Origin: Flavobacterium hydatis
GTDB lineage: Bacteria > Bacteroidota > Bacteroidia > Flavobacteriales > Flavobacteriaceae
Assembly (NCBI RefSeq): GCF_000737695.1
Contig: NZ_JPRM01000009.1
Location: 38,977-102,976, forward strand
DNA: 64,000 bases
Reading direction: 5' to 3'
The notes under the pieces are model-generated. The model saw only the letters and a list, made by a program, of their open reading frames with translations. It did not search any database and was not told the DNA's origin. Positions 17,785-24,967 of the stretch are shown here, in pieces. The stretch's first letter is position 1, and each line of letters starts with the position of its first letter. The position numbers and the translations under genes were made by a program.

Positions 17785-18936
17785 TTACTGTACTCCTTTA
17801 TGATCTTTATAATCGTTAATTGCTTTTTGATACAATGCCTCATATTTTGGTAATACGTTTTTAATATCAAATTTCTTAGCAACCTCAAGCGCATTAGCCT
17901 TAAACACATTCAGTGTTGCGTCATCTTTAAGAATCTTTAGCGCATTTACAGCCATTTCTTCCACTTTACCCACATCGCTTAAGTAACCCGAATAACCATC
18001 AAAGTTTACCTCAGGCAAACCACCCGAGTTACTAGAAATCACAGGAACACCACAAGACATTGCTTCAAGCGCAGCCAGACCAAAACTTTCCGTTTCAGAC
18101 GGTAACAAGAATAAATCCGTAAAACACAAGATTTTATCAATCTCGTTACTATTCCCAAAAAAGATTACTTTATCATAAATCCCTAATTCCTGACATAAAT
18201 TTTCGGCTTTCTCCTTTTCAGGCCCATCACCTACCATCATTAATTTTGCTGGAATCTCTTTCTGGATATTATAAAAAATCTTGATAATATCCGGGATACG
18301 TTTTACTTTTCTAAAATTACTAATATGTGTAATAATACGTTCGTTTTCCTTTGCCATAACATAACGATGACAAGGAGCATCAGGATCTTTCTTAACCTTA
18401 TCCAATTCAATAAAATTAGGAATCACCTTAATCTTATTCTTGATATTAAATAATTTTAATGTATCATCTTTCAAACTCTGAGAAACCGAAGTCACATAAT
18501 CTGATTTATTAATACTAAAAGTTACAGCAGGTTTATAAAACGGATGATTTCCTACCAACGTAATATCCGTTCCGTGAAGCGTTGTAATCATCGGAATATG
18601 AATCCCTTCATTTTTAAGCATTTGCTTCGCCATATAGCCCGCATACGCATGAGGAATAGCATAATGCACATGAAGCAACTCAATCTTATACAACTTAACC
18701 ATATCTACCAATTTGCTTGACAAAGCCAACTCATACGGCTGATAGTGAAACAAAGGATATTCAGGAACGTTTACTTCATGATAATGTACATTAGGATTCA
18801 AAAGCGCCAACCTAACAGGCTGACTATAAGTTATAAAGTGAATTTCGTGACCACGTCTTGCTAATTCAAGACCGAGCTCTGTTGCTACAACCCCGCTCCC
18901 ACCAAAAGTAGGATAACAAACTATTGCTATTTTCAT
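17785..18936 (-). CDS. bshA: N-acetyl-alpha-D-glucosaminyl L-malate synthase
   Basis: The 383-residue GT4 glycosyltransferase begins MKIAIVCYPTFGGSGVVATE, the distinctive BshA N terminus with the GGSG nucleotide-sugar loop. HVHYAIPHAYAGYMAKQ, TTLHGTDITLVG, SDYVTSVSQSLK and the C-terminal ESFGLAALEAMSCGVPVISS (E-x7-E donor motif) follow. BshA makes GlcNAc-malate from UDP-GlcNAc and L-malate, the first step of bacillithiol synthesis. bshB and bshC are not in the window. The PrcB-domain gene follows by 23 bases; co-transcription is possible but without obvious functional reason. Confidence 0.93.
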   Translation of the reverse strand: MKIAIVCYPTFGGSGVVATELGLELARRGHEIHFITYSQPVRLALLNPNVHYHEVNVPEYPLFHYQPYELALSSKLVDMVKLYKIELLHVHYAIPHAYAGYMAKQMLKNEGIHIPMITTLHGTDITLVGNHPFYKPAVTFSINKSDYVTSVSQSLKDDTLKLFNIKNKIKVIPNFIELDKVKKDPDAPCHRYVMAKENERIITHISNFRKVKRIPDIIKIFYNIQKEIPAKLMMVGDGPEKEKAENLCQELGIYDKVIFFGNSNEIDKILCFTDLFLLPSETESFGLAALEAMSCGVPVISSNSGGLPEVNFDGYSGYLSDVGKVEEMAVNALKILKDDATLNVFKANALEVAKKFDIKNVLPKYEALYQKAINDYKDHKGVQ

Positions 18937-19062
18937 GTATTAATTTTAGTCTTACGAAAGTACTTAAAATTAATCTTCAATTGAAATTTTAGAATGTTAA
19001 TAATATTCAACCATTAGAGTTTCTAATTTTCAGAAGCAGAAGTTTTCATTTCCAAAAGAACC

Positions 19063-19147
19063 TACTGTCCCGCTGTGCACTATATCTTTTTCAGTCAAAA
19101 AAAGGCTAAAAAAGGATATCGCTCCCATCGGGGCTAGATCTGAGATT
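19063..19147. repeat. probable dispersed intergenic repeat fragment
   Basis: This GC-richer island contains TCCCGCTGTGCACTATATC, then a run with AAAAAAAGGCTAAAAAAGG and ATCGCTCCCATCGGGGC, unlike its AT-rich neighbours. The two halves are loosely complementary (CGCTGTGCACTATATCTTTTT against AAAAAGGATATCGCT). It sits in the 330-base gap between bshA and the 19267 gene, next to the palindrome at 19195. Judged a dispersed element by composition and layout; not verified by a second copy here. Confidence 0.4.
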
Positions 19148-19194
19148 TAGTTTATATAAGGTGTTATTAGACAACAATACATCACACCGCAACA

Positions 19195-19227
19195 ACCTTT
19201 GTCAAAGTTCAAAACTTTGACAAAGGT
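19195..19227. repeat. 15-bp-arm palindrome, copy 1 (shares core with 38864-38896)
   Basis: ACCTTTGTCAAAGTT and its perfect inverse AACTTTGACAAAGGT surround a three-base CAA loop. The inner 13 bases of each arm recur in the palindrome at 38864-38896. It lies in the gap upstream of no obvious start, downstream of the minus gene at 19267, where it could end transcription or be part of a dispersed repeat. The T-run typical for termination is absent. Confidence 0.75.
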
Positions 19228-19266
19228 TTCCAATATTATGAACAAAACAATAAATTCATAAAAGCT

Positions 19267-19713
19267 TTATTCAAAAATTCGAATACTGAAATTTGGTTTT
19301 CTTTCATCGCTATTCTCTTTCCAACTATCATAAACGAACTCTTCTAATTGTTGCAGTAATTGCTTATCAATTACAATTTCTGTTGCTTCTAAAAAAGCCA
19401 AAATACCAGTATAACCAATAATTGTCGGGTTTGTATCAGTCATTGGCTTACCTTCCACTTTATTTATAACAATTTTCCAAAAATCAGAACTAAACGAAAG
19501 AGCAAACTCCAAACCTGCAATTAATCCTTTTTTCCAAGATTCCATACCTTCGCTCCCCACATCTATTGAGTGATTACTGTAGCCCATTCCAGAATAATTC
19601 TCAATGATTTCATTTTTTATTTCACTCTTTTCAATATCTAAATTCACAATAGCAAAATATGACTTACCATTTTTATATTTCAACCAGCGATAATCATTAT
19701 CAGAATTTCTCAT
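19267..19713 (-). CDS. hypothetical protein
   Basis: A 148-residue soluble-looking protein with no signal peptide or membrane segment. The sequence alternates strands and helices: SYFAIVNLDIEKSE near the N terminus, a Gly/Ser stretch GMGYSNHSIDVGSEGMES, an amphipathic helix WKKGLIAGLEFALSFS, then PTIIGYTGILAFLEAT and a Trp-bearing C terminus. Family not recognised. It is single and lies between repeats (19195) and the terminator of the next gene (19820), which suggests an accessory position. Confidence 0.6.
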   Translation of the reverse strand: MRNSDNDYRWLKYKNGKSYFAIVNLDIEKSEIKNEIIENYSGMGYSNHSIDVGSEGMESWKKGLIAGLEFALSFSSDFWKIVINKVEGKPMTDTNPTIIGYTGILAFLEATEIVIDKQLLQQLEEFVYDSWKENSDERKPNFSIRIFE

Positions 19714-19819
19714 TTCAAATATAATTTATTCAAGTTTATACAAATGTGTATACAGCACCAATTACTTACAACTACAACAAATAAAACTCATACATAAATA
19801 TAGCTTTTAGACAAAAAAA

Positions 19820-19845
19820 AGGCATAAAATCTAAATTTTATGCCT
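19820..19845 (-). terminator. intrinsic terminator of the five-gene envelope/redox block
   Basis: AGGCATAAAAT and ATTTTATGCCT pair perfectly; on the minus strand the stem is followed by eight T residues. It lies 25 bases past the stop codon at 19871. Confidence 0.85.
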
Positions 19846-19870
19846 CTTATGATTTATCTCTAATACAGAT

Positions 19871-20353
19871 TTAAAAAAATCTACTATGCCAGCTATCTGC
19901 TGCGGGAACTTCCCAAGATTCATTAAACTCTTCTATATTATTTACTAGGTTATTAAAAACAATAGTGTTCTCAGTAACTGCTTTATCTTTAACCATTTTC
20001 TTAAAATCAATCAATGGTTTATGAGCAATATGTTCGCCTAGTTTAAACGTAACGTTCATCTTATCTAGTAAGTCTACATTATATTTTTTCTCCAAACTTT
20101 GGATAAATTCTACCGAAGAATCGATAGAACAACCCGTTGCAGCTTGTACATCTTGATTTACAGCAATAATTATAAATCTGTTATATTTAAGCAAATATGA
20201 TGATTCTAAACTAGTTCCGTGTGCAGCCCAAGATTCAAGGAAATCTTGTAAAGCAGTTTCGATTTCAGAAAATTCTTCGTCCGAGAACTTTCTATTGGAT
20301 TGATAAATCCAAATCCTTGATTCACCGGGTAAATTTTCAAAAGGAATATACAT
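19871..20353 (-). CDS. conserved protein of the envelope/redox block, no ATPase motif
   Basis: A 160-residue cytoplasmic protein beginning MYIPFENLPGESRIWIYQSN. It has SDEEFSEIETALQDFLESWAAHG, RFIIIAVNQDVQAATGCSIDSS (a conserved Cys in a GCSID context) and the C-terminal FNNLVNNIEEFNESWEVPAADSWHSRFF. Homologues in Bacteroidota are often named ABC transporter ATPase, as I recall, but no Walker A, Walker B or signature motif exists here, so that name is not supported. It is the last gene of a minus-strand run beginning with an amidase; the 93-base gap before it contains a degenerate repeat. Function unknown. Confidence 0.7.
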   Translation of the reverse strand: MYIPFENLPGESRIWIYQSNRKFSDEEFSEIETALQDFLESWAAHGTSLESSYLLKYNRFIIIAVNQDVQAATGCSIDSSVEFIQSLEKKYNVDLLDKMNVTFKLGEHIAHKPLIDFKKMVKDKAVTENTIVFNNLVNNIEEFNESWEVPAADSWHSRFF

Positions 20354-20446
20354 TTTAATTTTATTTTAAATTATTGGATTTTAGATTTGAGAAGTTTCAA
20401 GTAAAAAACTTAGAACCTTAGCATCTAAGCAACTCAGAACCTTAGT

Positions 20447-21238
20447 TTACAAATCCTGTGCATTAGCGATTAACTCGGCAATATCCATTACTTTAGTTTC
20501 AGCTTCTTTTTCTTTATTTTTAATACCATCCGTTAGCATCGTATTACAAAACGGACAAGCAGCAGCAATAATATCTGGTTTTACTTCCAGAGCATCTTCA
20601 GTACGCAATACGTTTACTTCTTTGTTTCCAGGCTCAGCATCTTTAAACATTTGCGCTCCACCAGCTCCACAACATAATCCGTTTGCTTTAGAGCGTTTCA
20701 TTTCGACCAACTCAATATCAAGCTTCTCGATTAACTCTCTTGGTGCTTCATATATTTTATTAGCTCTTCCTAAATAACAAGGATCATGAAACGTAATACG
20801 TTTTCCTTTAAACTGCCCACCCTCAATGGTTAATCGACCATCATCAAGCAACGATTTTAAGAATTCTGTATGGTGTACAACTTCATATTTTCCGCCAAGT
20901 TCAGGATACTCGTTTTTTATCGTATTAAAACAATGCGGACAAGCTGTAACTATTTTTTTTGCTTCATAAGCATTCAGAACCTCAATGTTCATCATAGCTT
21001 GCATCTGAAACAAAAACTCATTTCCAGCACGTTTTGCAGGATCTCCTGTACAACTTTCTTCTGTACCAAGAACTGCAAAAGAGACATCTGCACGATTTAA
21101 TATTCGCACAAACGCTTTTGTGATTTTCTTTGCTCTATCATCAAAACTTCCTGCACAACCTACCCAAAATAAAACTTCTGGTTGTTTTCCTTGGGCTAGC
21201 ATTTCTGCCATTGTTGGCACAACTAAACTTTCTGACAT
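20447..21238 (-). CDS. (Fe-S)-binding CCG-domain protein, HdrB/GlpC-like
   Basis: The 263-residue protein holds two CCG-type cysteine modules. The first has VGCAGSFDD and TACPHCFNT; the second has HDPCYLGR, GLCCGAGGAQMF and AACPFCNTM. Such paired modules bind a noncubane 4Fe-4S cluster in HdrB, GlpC and LutA-type proteins and mediate electron transfer or redox catalysis. It immediately follows a membrane protein with two 4Fe-4S clusters (21367), as HdrB follows HdrC/E, so together they likely form a membrane redox module using quinone (inference). Substrate unknown. Confidence 0.85.
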   Translation of the reverse strand: MSESLVVPTMAEMLAQGKQPEVLFWVGCAGSFDDRAKKITKAFVRILNRADVSFAVLGTEESCTGDPAKRAGNEFLFQMQAMMNIEVLNAYEAKKIVTACPHCFNTIKNEYPELGGKYEVVHHTEFLKSLLDDGRLTIEGGQFKGKRITFHDPCYLGRANKIYEAPRELIEKLDIELVEMKRSKANGLCCGAGGAQMFKDAEPGNKEVNVLRTEDALEVKPDIIAAACPFCNTMLTDGIKNKEKEAETKVMDIAELIANAQDL

Positions 21239-21257
21239 CTTCTTTTGTTGTTAAATC

Positions 21258-21282
21258 GGTTAATCGTTTACTTGGTTAATCG
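21258..21282. repeat. direct repeat GGTTAATCG x2 in the intergenic spacer
   Basis: GGTTAATCG occurs at 21258 and 21274, 16 bases apart, in the 128-base spacer between the two Fe-S genes. Similar degenerate AATCG/TTAAGCG text occurs at 9460-9480. It may be a decayed dispersed repeat rather than a binding site. Confidence 0.35.
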
Positions 21283-21366
21283 TACTCTTTACTATAACCT
21301 TACTAAAAACCTTTAATATTTTATTCAATCGCTTAAATGGATAAACAAATAACCCTTTAAACTATC

Positions 21367-22707
21367 TTAATTTTCGTTTTTCCAGTTCAATCTATCTTGC
21401 TGATTGTATTGCCATGGCGCTCCATTATTCTCAATATTTGTCATCATCGCGTTTAATGGCATTGGCGCAGCACTTTGCTCCATAACCAAGTAACGACGCA
21501 TATCCATGATAATCGATAACGGACTAATATTTACAGGACATTCCTCCACACATGCATTACATGATGTACAAGCCCATAATTCTTCTGGAGTGATATAATC
21601 ATTTAATAAAGACTTATTATCTGGAACAAAAACTCCTTTATTAGCATCTATATTTTTACCTACTTCTTGTAACCTATCTCTTGTATCCATCATAATCTTA
21701 CGAGGAGACAATTTTTTTCCTGTTTGATTTGCAGGACAAGACGAAGTACAACGACCACATTCTGTACAAGTGTAAGCATTTAATAACTGAACCCAGTTTA
21801 AATCCTGAACATCACTTGCACCAAATTTAGCTGGTGCAGCATTTTCATCTGCTGGAGGCGCTGCTGCAAAAGGATCAGCATTAGGATCCATCATTAATTT
21901 AACCTCTTTTGTAACCGATTCAAGATTATCAAATTGACCTTCAGGTTTCAAATTAGCAAAATACGTATTTGGGAAAGCCAATAAAATATGTAAATGCTTA
22001 GAGAAGTACAAGTAGTTCATAAAAATTAAGATACCTGTAATATGTAACCACCAAAATGCTTCTGATAGTAACATTACCAACTCATTTGACATTCCGTTGA
22101 AAATTGGCGCTATAAATTGACTTACAGGAAAACTTCCTGCTTTATGAAAATGTGAAAATCCTCCTGGAACATTTTGCAAATGAAAATCCGAAGCATTCAT
22201 CAATAAAAATAAAGCCATTAATACAACCTCAAAATACAAGATGTAATTTGCATCGTTTTTAGGGAATCCATTTAGATCTGGATTAATAAAACGCTTCAAT
22301 CGAATAACATTTCTTCTTATCCAGAAAACTGATACCGCAACTAGAACTAATAATGCTAATATTTCAAAAGAACCAATAAGTACGTCATATACAGGTCCTA
22401 AATATGGAGCAAATACTCTATGTGTACCAAATAAACCATCAATAATGATTTCGAGTAATTCGATATTTATAATAATAAAACCAACATAAACAACAATATG
22501 CAATACTCCTGCAATTGGTCTTTTTACCATTTTAGACTGACCAAGGGCAATCATAGCCATGTTTGTCCAACGCGCTTTAGAATTATCTTTACGGTCTACA
22601 TCTACACCAAGTTTTATGTTTCGGATGATTTTTTTTACGCTAGACGCAAAAAATCCAAAACCAATGATAAGAAGAATGGCAAATAAAATATTATCTAAAT
22701 AACTCAT
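21367..22707 (-). CDS. membrane protein with two 4Fe-4S clusters (HdrE/NarI-HdrC-like)
   Basis: The 446-residue product has five or six transmembrane helices in its first ~260 residues, starting LDNILFAILLIIGFGFF, with His residues in the helices (for example GVLHIVVYVGF, EAFWWLHITGILIFMNYL) that could bind heme b. The C-terminal third has two ferredoxin-like motifs, CTECGRCTSSCP and CTSCNACVEECP. This arrangement joins a NarI/HdrE-like cytochrome part to an HdrC-like cluster part. Likely role: moves electrons between membrane quinone and the CCG protein at 20447. A MlaD-family gene lies 9 bases upstream, so the genes are probably co-transcribed. Confidence 0.85.
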   Translation of the reverse strand: MSYLDNILFAILLIIGFGFFASSVKKIIRNIKLGVDVDRKDNSKARWTNMAMIALGQSKMVKRPIAGVLHIVVYVGFIIINIELLEIIIDGLFGTHRVFAPYLGPVYDVLIGSFEILALLVLVAVSVFWIRRNVIRLKRFINPDLNGFPKNDANYILYFEVVLMALFLLMNASDFHLQNVPGGFSHFHKAGSFPVSQFIAPIFNGMSNELVMLLSEAFWWLHITGILIFMNYLYFSKHLHILLAFPNTYFANLKPEGQFDNLESVTKEVKLMMDPNADPFAAAPPADENAAPAKFGASDVQDLNWVQLLNAYTCTECGRCTSSCPANQTGKKLSPRKIMMDTRDRLQEVGKNIDANKGVFVPDNKSLLNDYITPEELWACTSCNACVEECPVNISPLSIIMDMRRYLVMEQSAAPMPLNAMMTNIENNGAPWQYNQQDRLNWKNEN

Positions 22708-22716
22708 ATTTTAAGC

Positions 22717-23676
22717 TTATTTTTTAGAAATCGAATCGTTTACTGGAGCTACGTATGGTTTGTTTTTCTTACCAAAAAGAGAAACGTTTACATAACGTGT
22801 TGGCGACAAACGCACATCTTGTAATAGCAACTCTAATTCTTTAGATGTTGCTTGTAAGTTATTATAAAGCGCTTCGTCTTTTAATAATTTACCCATTGTA
22901 CCTTTACCTGAATTTAACCCATTCATTATACCATCAACTTTAGCCAATGTTTGGTTTAAATTTCTAACCGTTTTACCTAAATCTGCTTTATTTAAAGAGT
23001 CTGACATTTTAGAAAAATTCCCAGAAACTTTATTAAAGTTTGTAACAATACCGTTAATTTGGTTTTTGTTAGTATCTAAAATTGAATTTACACTAGCAGA
23101 AGCTTTATGAAATTGAGCCATAGTTTGGCTTAATTCTGCTAAACTCTTTTTTAAATCCTCTTGTCCTTTTTGATCTAGGATATTATTTAATCCAGAAACT
23201 AGTTTATCTATATTAACTAGCATCTTCTCTACTTTATCCTGAACTGGAGCTAATTTATCTGCTAAACCTTCTGTTAAACCAAGTTTAGTAGTTCCTTTTA
23301 ACATTTGTCCTTCTTCTGCAGGTTGTTTATCATTAAAATCTGGTAGGATTGCAATTTGTTTTCCTCCAATAAATCCAGGCTCATATATAGATGCTACACT
23401 AGATTTAGAGATTGGGAAATCAGTTTTTAACTGTAATTCCACTAATAATTTCCCTGTAGCTTCGTTAATTTTTATACCATTAATTTTACCAATTGCTAAA
23501 CCATTTAAGGTAACAGGTGCAGATGTAGCTAATCCTTCTACATTATCATATTCAACATAAAATGTCTTGTAGTTTGTAAAGAGGTCTTTGCCTTTTAGAA
23601 AGCTATACCCCCAAATAAATAATAAAATTGATGCGATGACTAAAATAGCCGTTTTAATTTCTCTTGTTAGTTTCAA
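22717..23676 (-). CDS. MlaD/MCE-domain lipid transport protein
   Basis: The 319-residue protein is anchored by one N-terminal helix (AILVIASILLFIWGYSFLKG, residues ~10-29). The MCE domain follows, with NVEGLATSAPVTLNGLAIGKI and the later EPGFIGGKQIAILPDF strands (residues ~45-125). The remaining 190 residues are helical and rich in Asn, Ser, Lys and Leu (KVEKMLVNIDKLVSGLN). MCE proteins form hexameric rings that shuttle phospholipids between inner and outer membranes. The matching MlaE/MlaF genes are not here. It lies between an amidase and Fe-S genes in a run with short gaps. Confidence 0.9.
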   Translation of the reverse strand: MKLTREIKTAILVIASILLFIWGYSFLKGKDLFTNYKTFYVEYDNVEGLATSAPVTLNGLAIGKINGIKINEATGKLLVELQLKTDFPISKSSVASIYEPGFIGGKQIAILPDFNDKQPAEEGQMLKGTTKLGLTEGLADKLAPVQDKVEKMLVNIDKLVSGLNNILDQKGQEDLKKSLAELSQTMAQFHKASASVNSILDTNKNQINGIVTNFNKVSGNFSKMSDSLNKADLGKTVRNLNQTLAKVDGIMNGLNSGKGTMGKLLKDEALYNNLQATSKELELLLQDVRLSPTRYVNVSLFGKKNKPYVAPVNDSISKK

Positions 23677-23727
23677 AATTGTAAGTGTTTGTACAAATTT
23701 AATATAAAAATATTGAACTTGTAATTA

Positions 23728-24882
23728 TTATTTAAGCGAGTCTTGGATACTAATTTTTTCTCCATTTTTAAATGCAATCAAAAAAGCAGAGTCAAACCCC
23801 TTATCTTTTGCTTCTTGCAAATATTTTTTTGCTTGATTATAATCCGCTGTTTGTTGGTAGGTGTATTTATAAACATTATTCTCATATACTACAGAAACCC
23901 CAGATAATCCTTTAAAGTTTGCTGGAGACAATGGTGTCTTTTTTATACTTGCCAAAAGTTGTACCTTATATATAGAACCTGTTAAATTAGGTTTTACAGT
24001 AGTTTTTTGAGCTGGCGCCGTATTTACATTTCTTACTGGTGTAGAATCTTTAACTGCATTTTCGATCATCTTAGTAGATGGTTTTTCATCGGCAGCATCA
24101 GCAGAACCTGTACCAAAATATTCTTTTTTATAACTGATAATAGCTTCGGCAATAGCCTTTGCATATTCATTTTGTCCCGCTTCAGAATTTAAAATATCTC
24201 CTTCTGTCGGATTAGAAATAAAACCTGTTTCTACCAAAACTCTTGGCATATATGCTTTATGAAGTACCATAAATGGAGCTTGTTTTACTCCACCATGACG
24301 TAATTTTTTTCCAAGAACATCAAATCCCTCTTCAATTTTACTTGCTAATGCAATACTATAATCTAAATATTCTTCTTGCATTAATGTCATTCCAATCATA
24401 GATTCTGGCGAATTAGGATCGAAACCTTCATATTTACGTTTATAATCTTTCTCTAAAGTAATAACAGAGTTCTCTTTTTTTGCCGCTTCAAGATTCGAAG
24501 CAATTTTATTCATACCCATAACATAGGTTTCTGTACCAAATGCAGCAGTATTTTTGTTTGCATTACAGTGTATAGACACAAAAATATTAGAGTTAGCTCT
24601 ATTGGCAATGTTGGCTCTTTCGACCAAATCTATAAAAACATCCGTTTTTCGAGTATAAATAACATCAACATTCGGATAAGATTCTAGTAATTTACCTACT
24701 TTTAAAACAATAGCCAAAGCAATATTTTTTTCAATCCTTCCGCTATAAACGGCTCCAAAATCGTGATCTCCATGACCTGCATCCAAAGTCACTTTAAACA
24801 CATTGGACTGGCTATAAGCAGAAAACGATATTATAGTTAGAAATAAACTAAATATTACCCTAATTTTGCTAAATATATTCAT
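23728..24882 (-). CDS. N-acetylmuramoyl-L-alanine amidase with C-terminal SPOR-like domain
   Basis: The 384-residue secreted enzyme has a signal peptide ending SAYSQ. The Amidase_3 fold covers ~residues 28-245, with LDAGHGDHDFG (Zn-His), a Glu in LVERANIAN, SIHCNAN (second His), and VETGFISNPTEG (catalytic Glu). A low-complexity linker follows, then from about residue 305 YKVQLLASIKKTP and a VYKYTYQQTADYNQAKKYL stretch resembling a SPOR peptidoglycan-binding domain. It cleaves the lactyl-Ala bond in peptidoglycan, probably at division sites. It is the first gene of the minus-strand block and is divergent from lptD. Confidence 0.9.
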   Translation of the reverse strand: MNIFSKIRVIFSLFLTIISFSAYSQSNVFKVTLDAGHGDHDFGAVYSGRIEKNIALAIVLKVGKLLESYPNVDVIYTRKTDVFIDLVERANIANRANSNIFVSIHCNANKNTAAFGTETYVMGMNKIASNLEAAKKENSVITLEKDYKRKYEGFDPNSPESMIGMTLMQEEYLDYSIALASKIEEGFDVLGKKLRHGGVKQAPFMVLHKAYMPRVLVETGFISNPTEGDILNSEAGQNEYAKAIAEAIISYKKEYFGTGSADAADEKPSTKMIENAVKDSTPVRNVNTAPAQKTTVKPNLTGSIYKVQLLASIKKTPLSPANFKGLSGVSVVYENNVYKYTYQQTADYNQAKKYLQEAKDKGFDSAFLIAFKNGEKISIQDSLK

Positions 24883-24959
24883 AAATTTAAAAGTTAATTT
24901 TAATAAAACACAACTGTTATAATTTTTTCAATTGATTATTTTTGACAAAAAATTATATG

Positions 24960-24967
24960 TAAGTTTG
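24960..24967 (+). promoter_or_regulatory. candidate promoter -7 element of lptD
   Basis: TAAGTTTG matches TAnnTTTG. The nearest TTG upstream (24942) leaves a 15-base spacer, slightly short of consensus. If used, transcription starts near 24973 and excludes starts at 24932 and 24965. Confidence 0.35.

Noticed and set aside
19871..20353. ABC transporter ATPase label
   Set aside because: No Walker A, Walker B or LSGGQ-type signature; the name seems to be inherited from other annotations.
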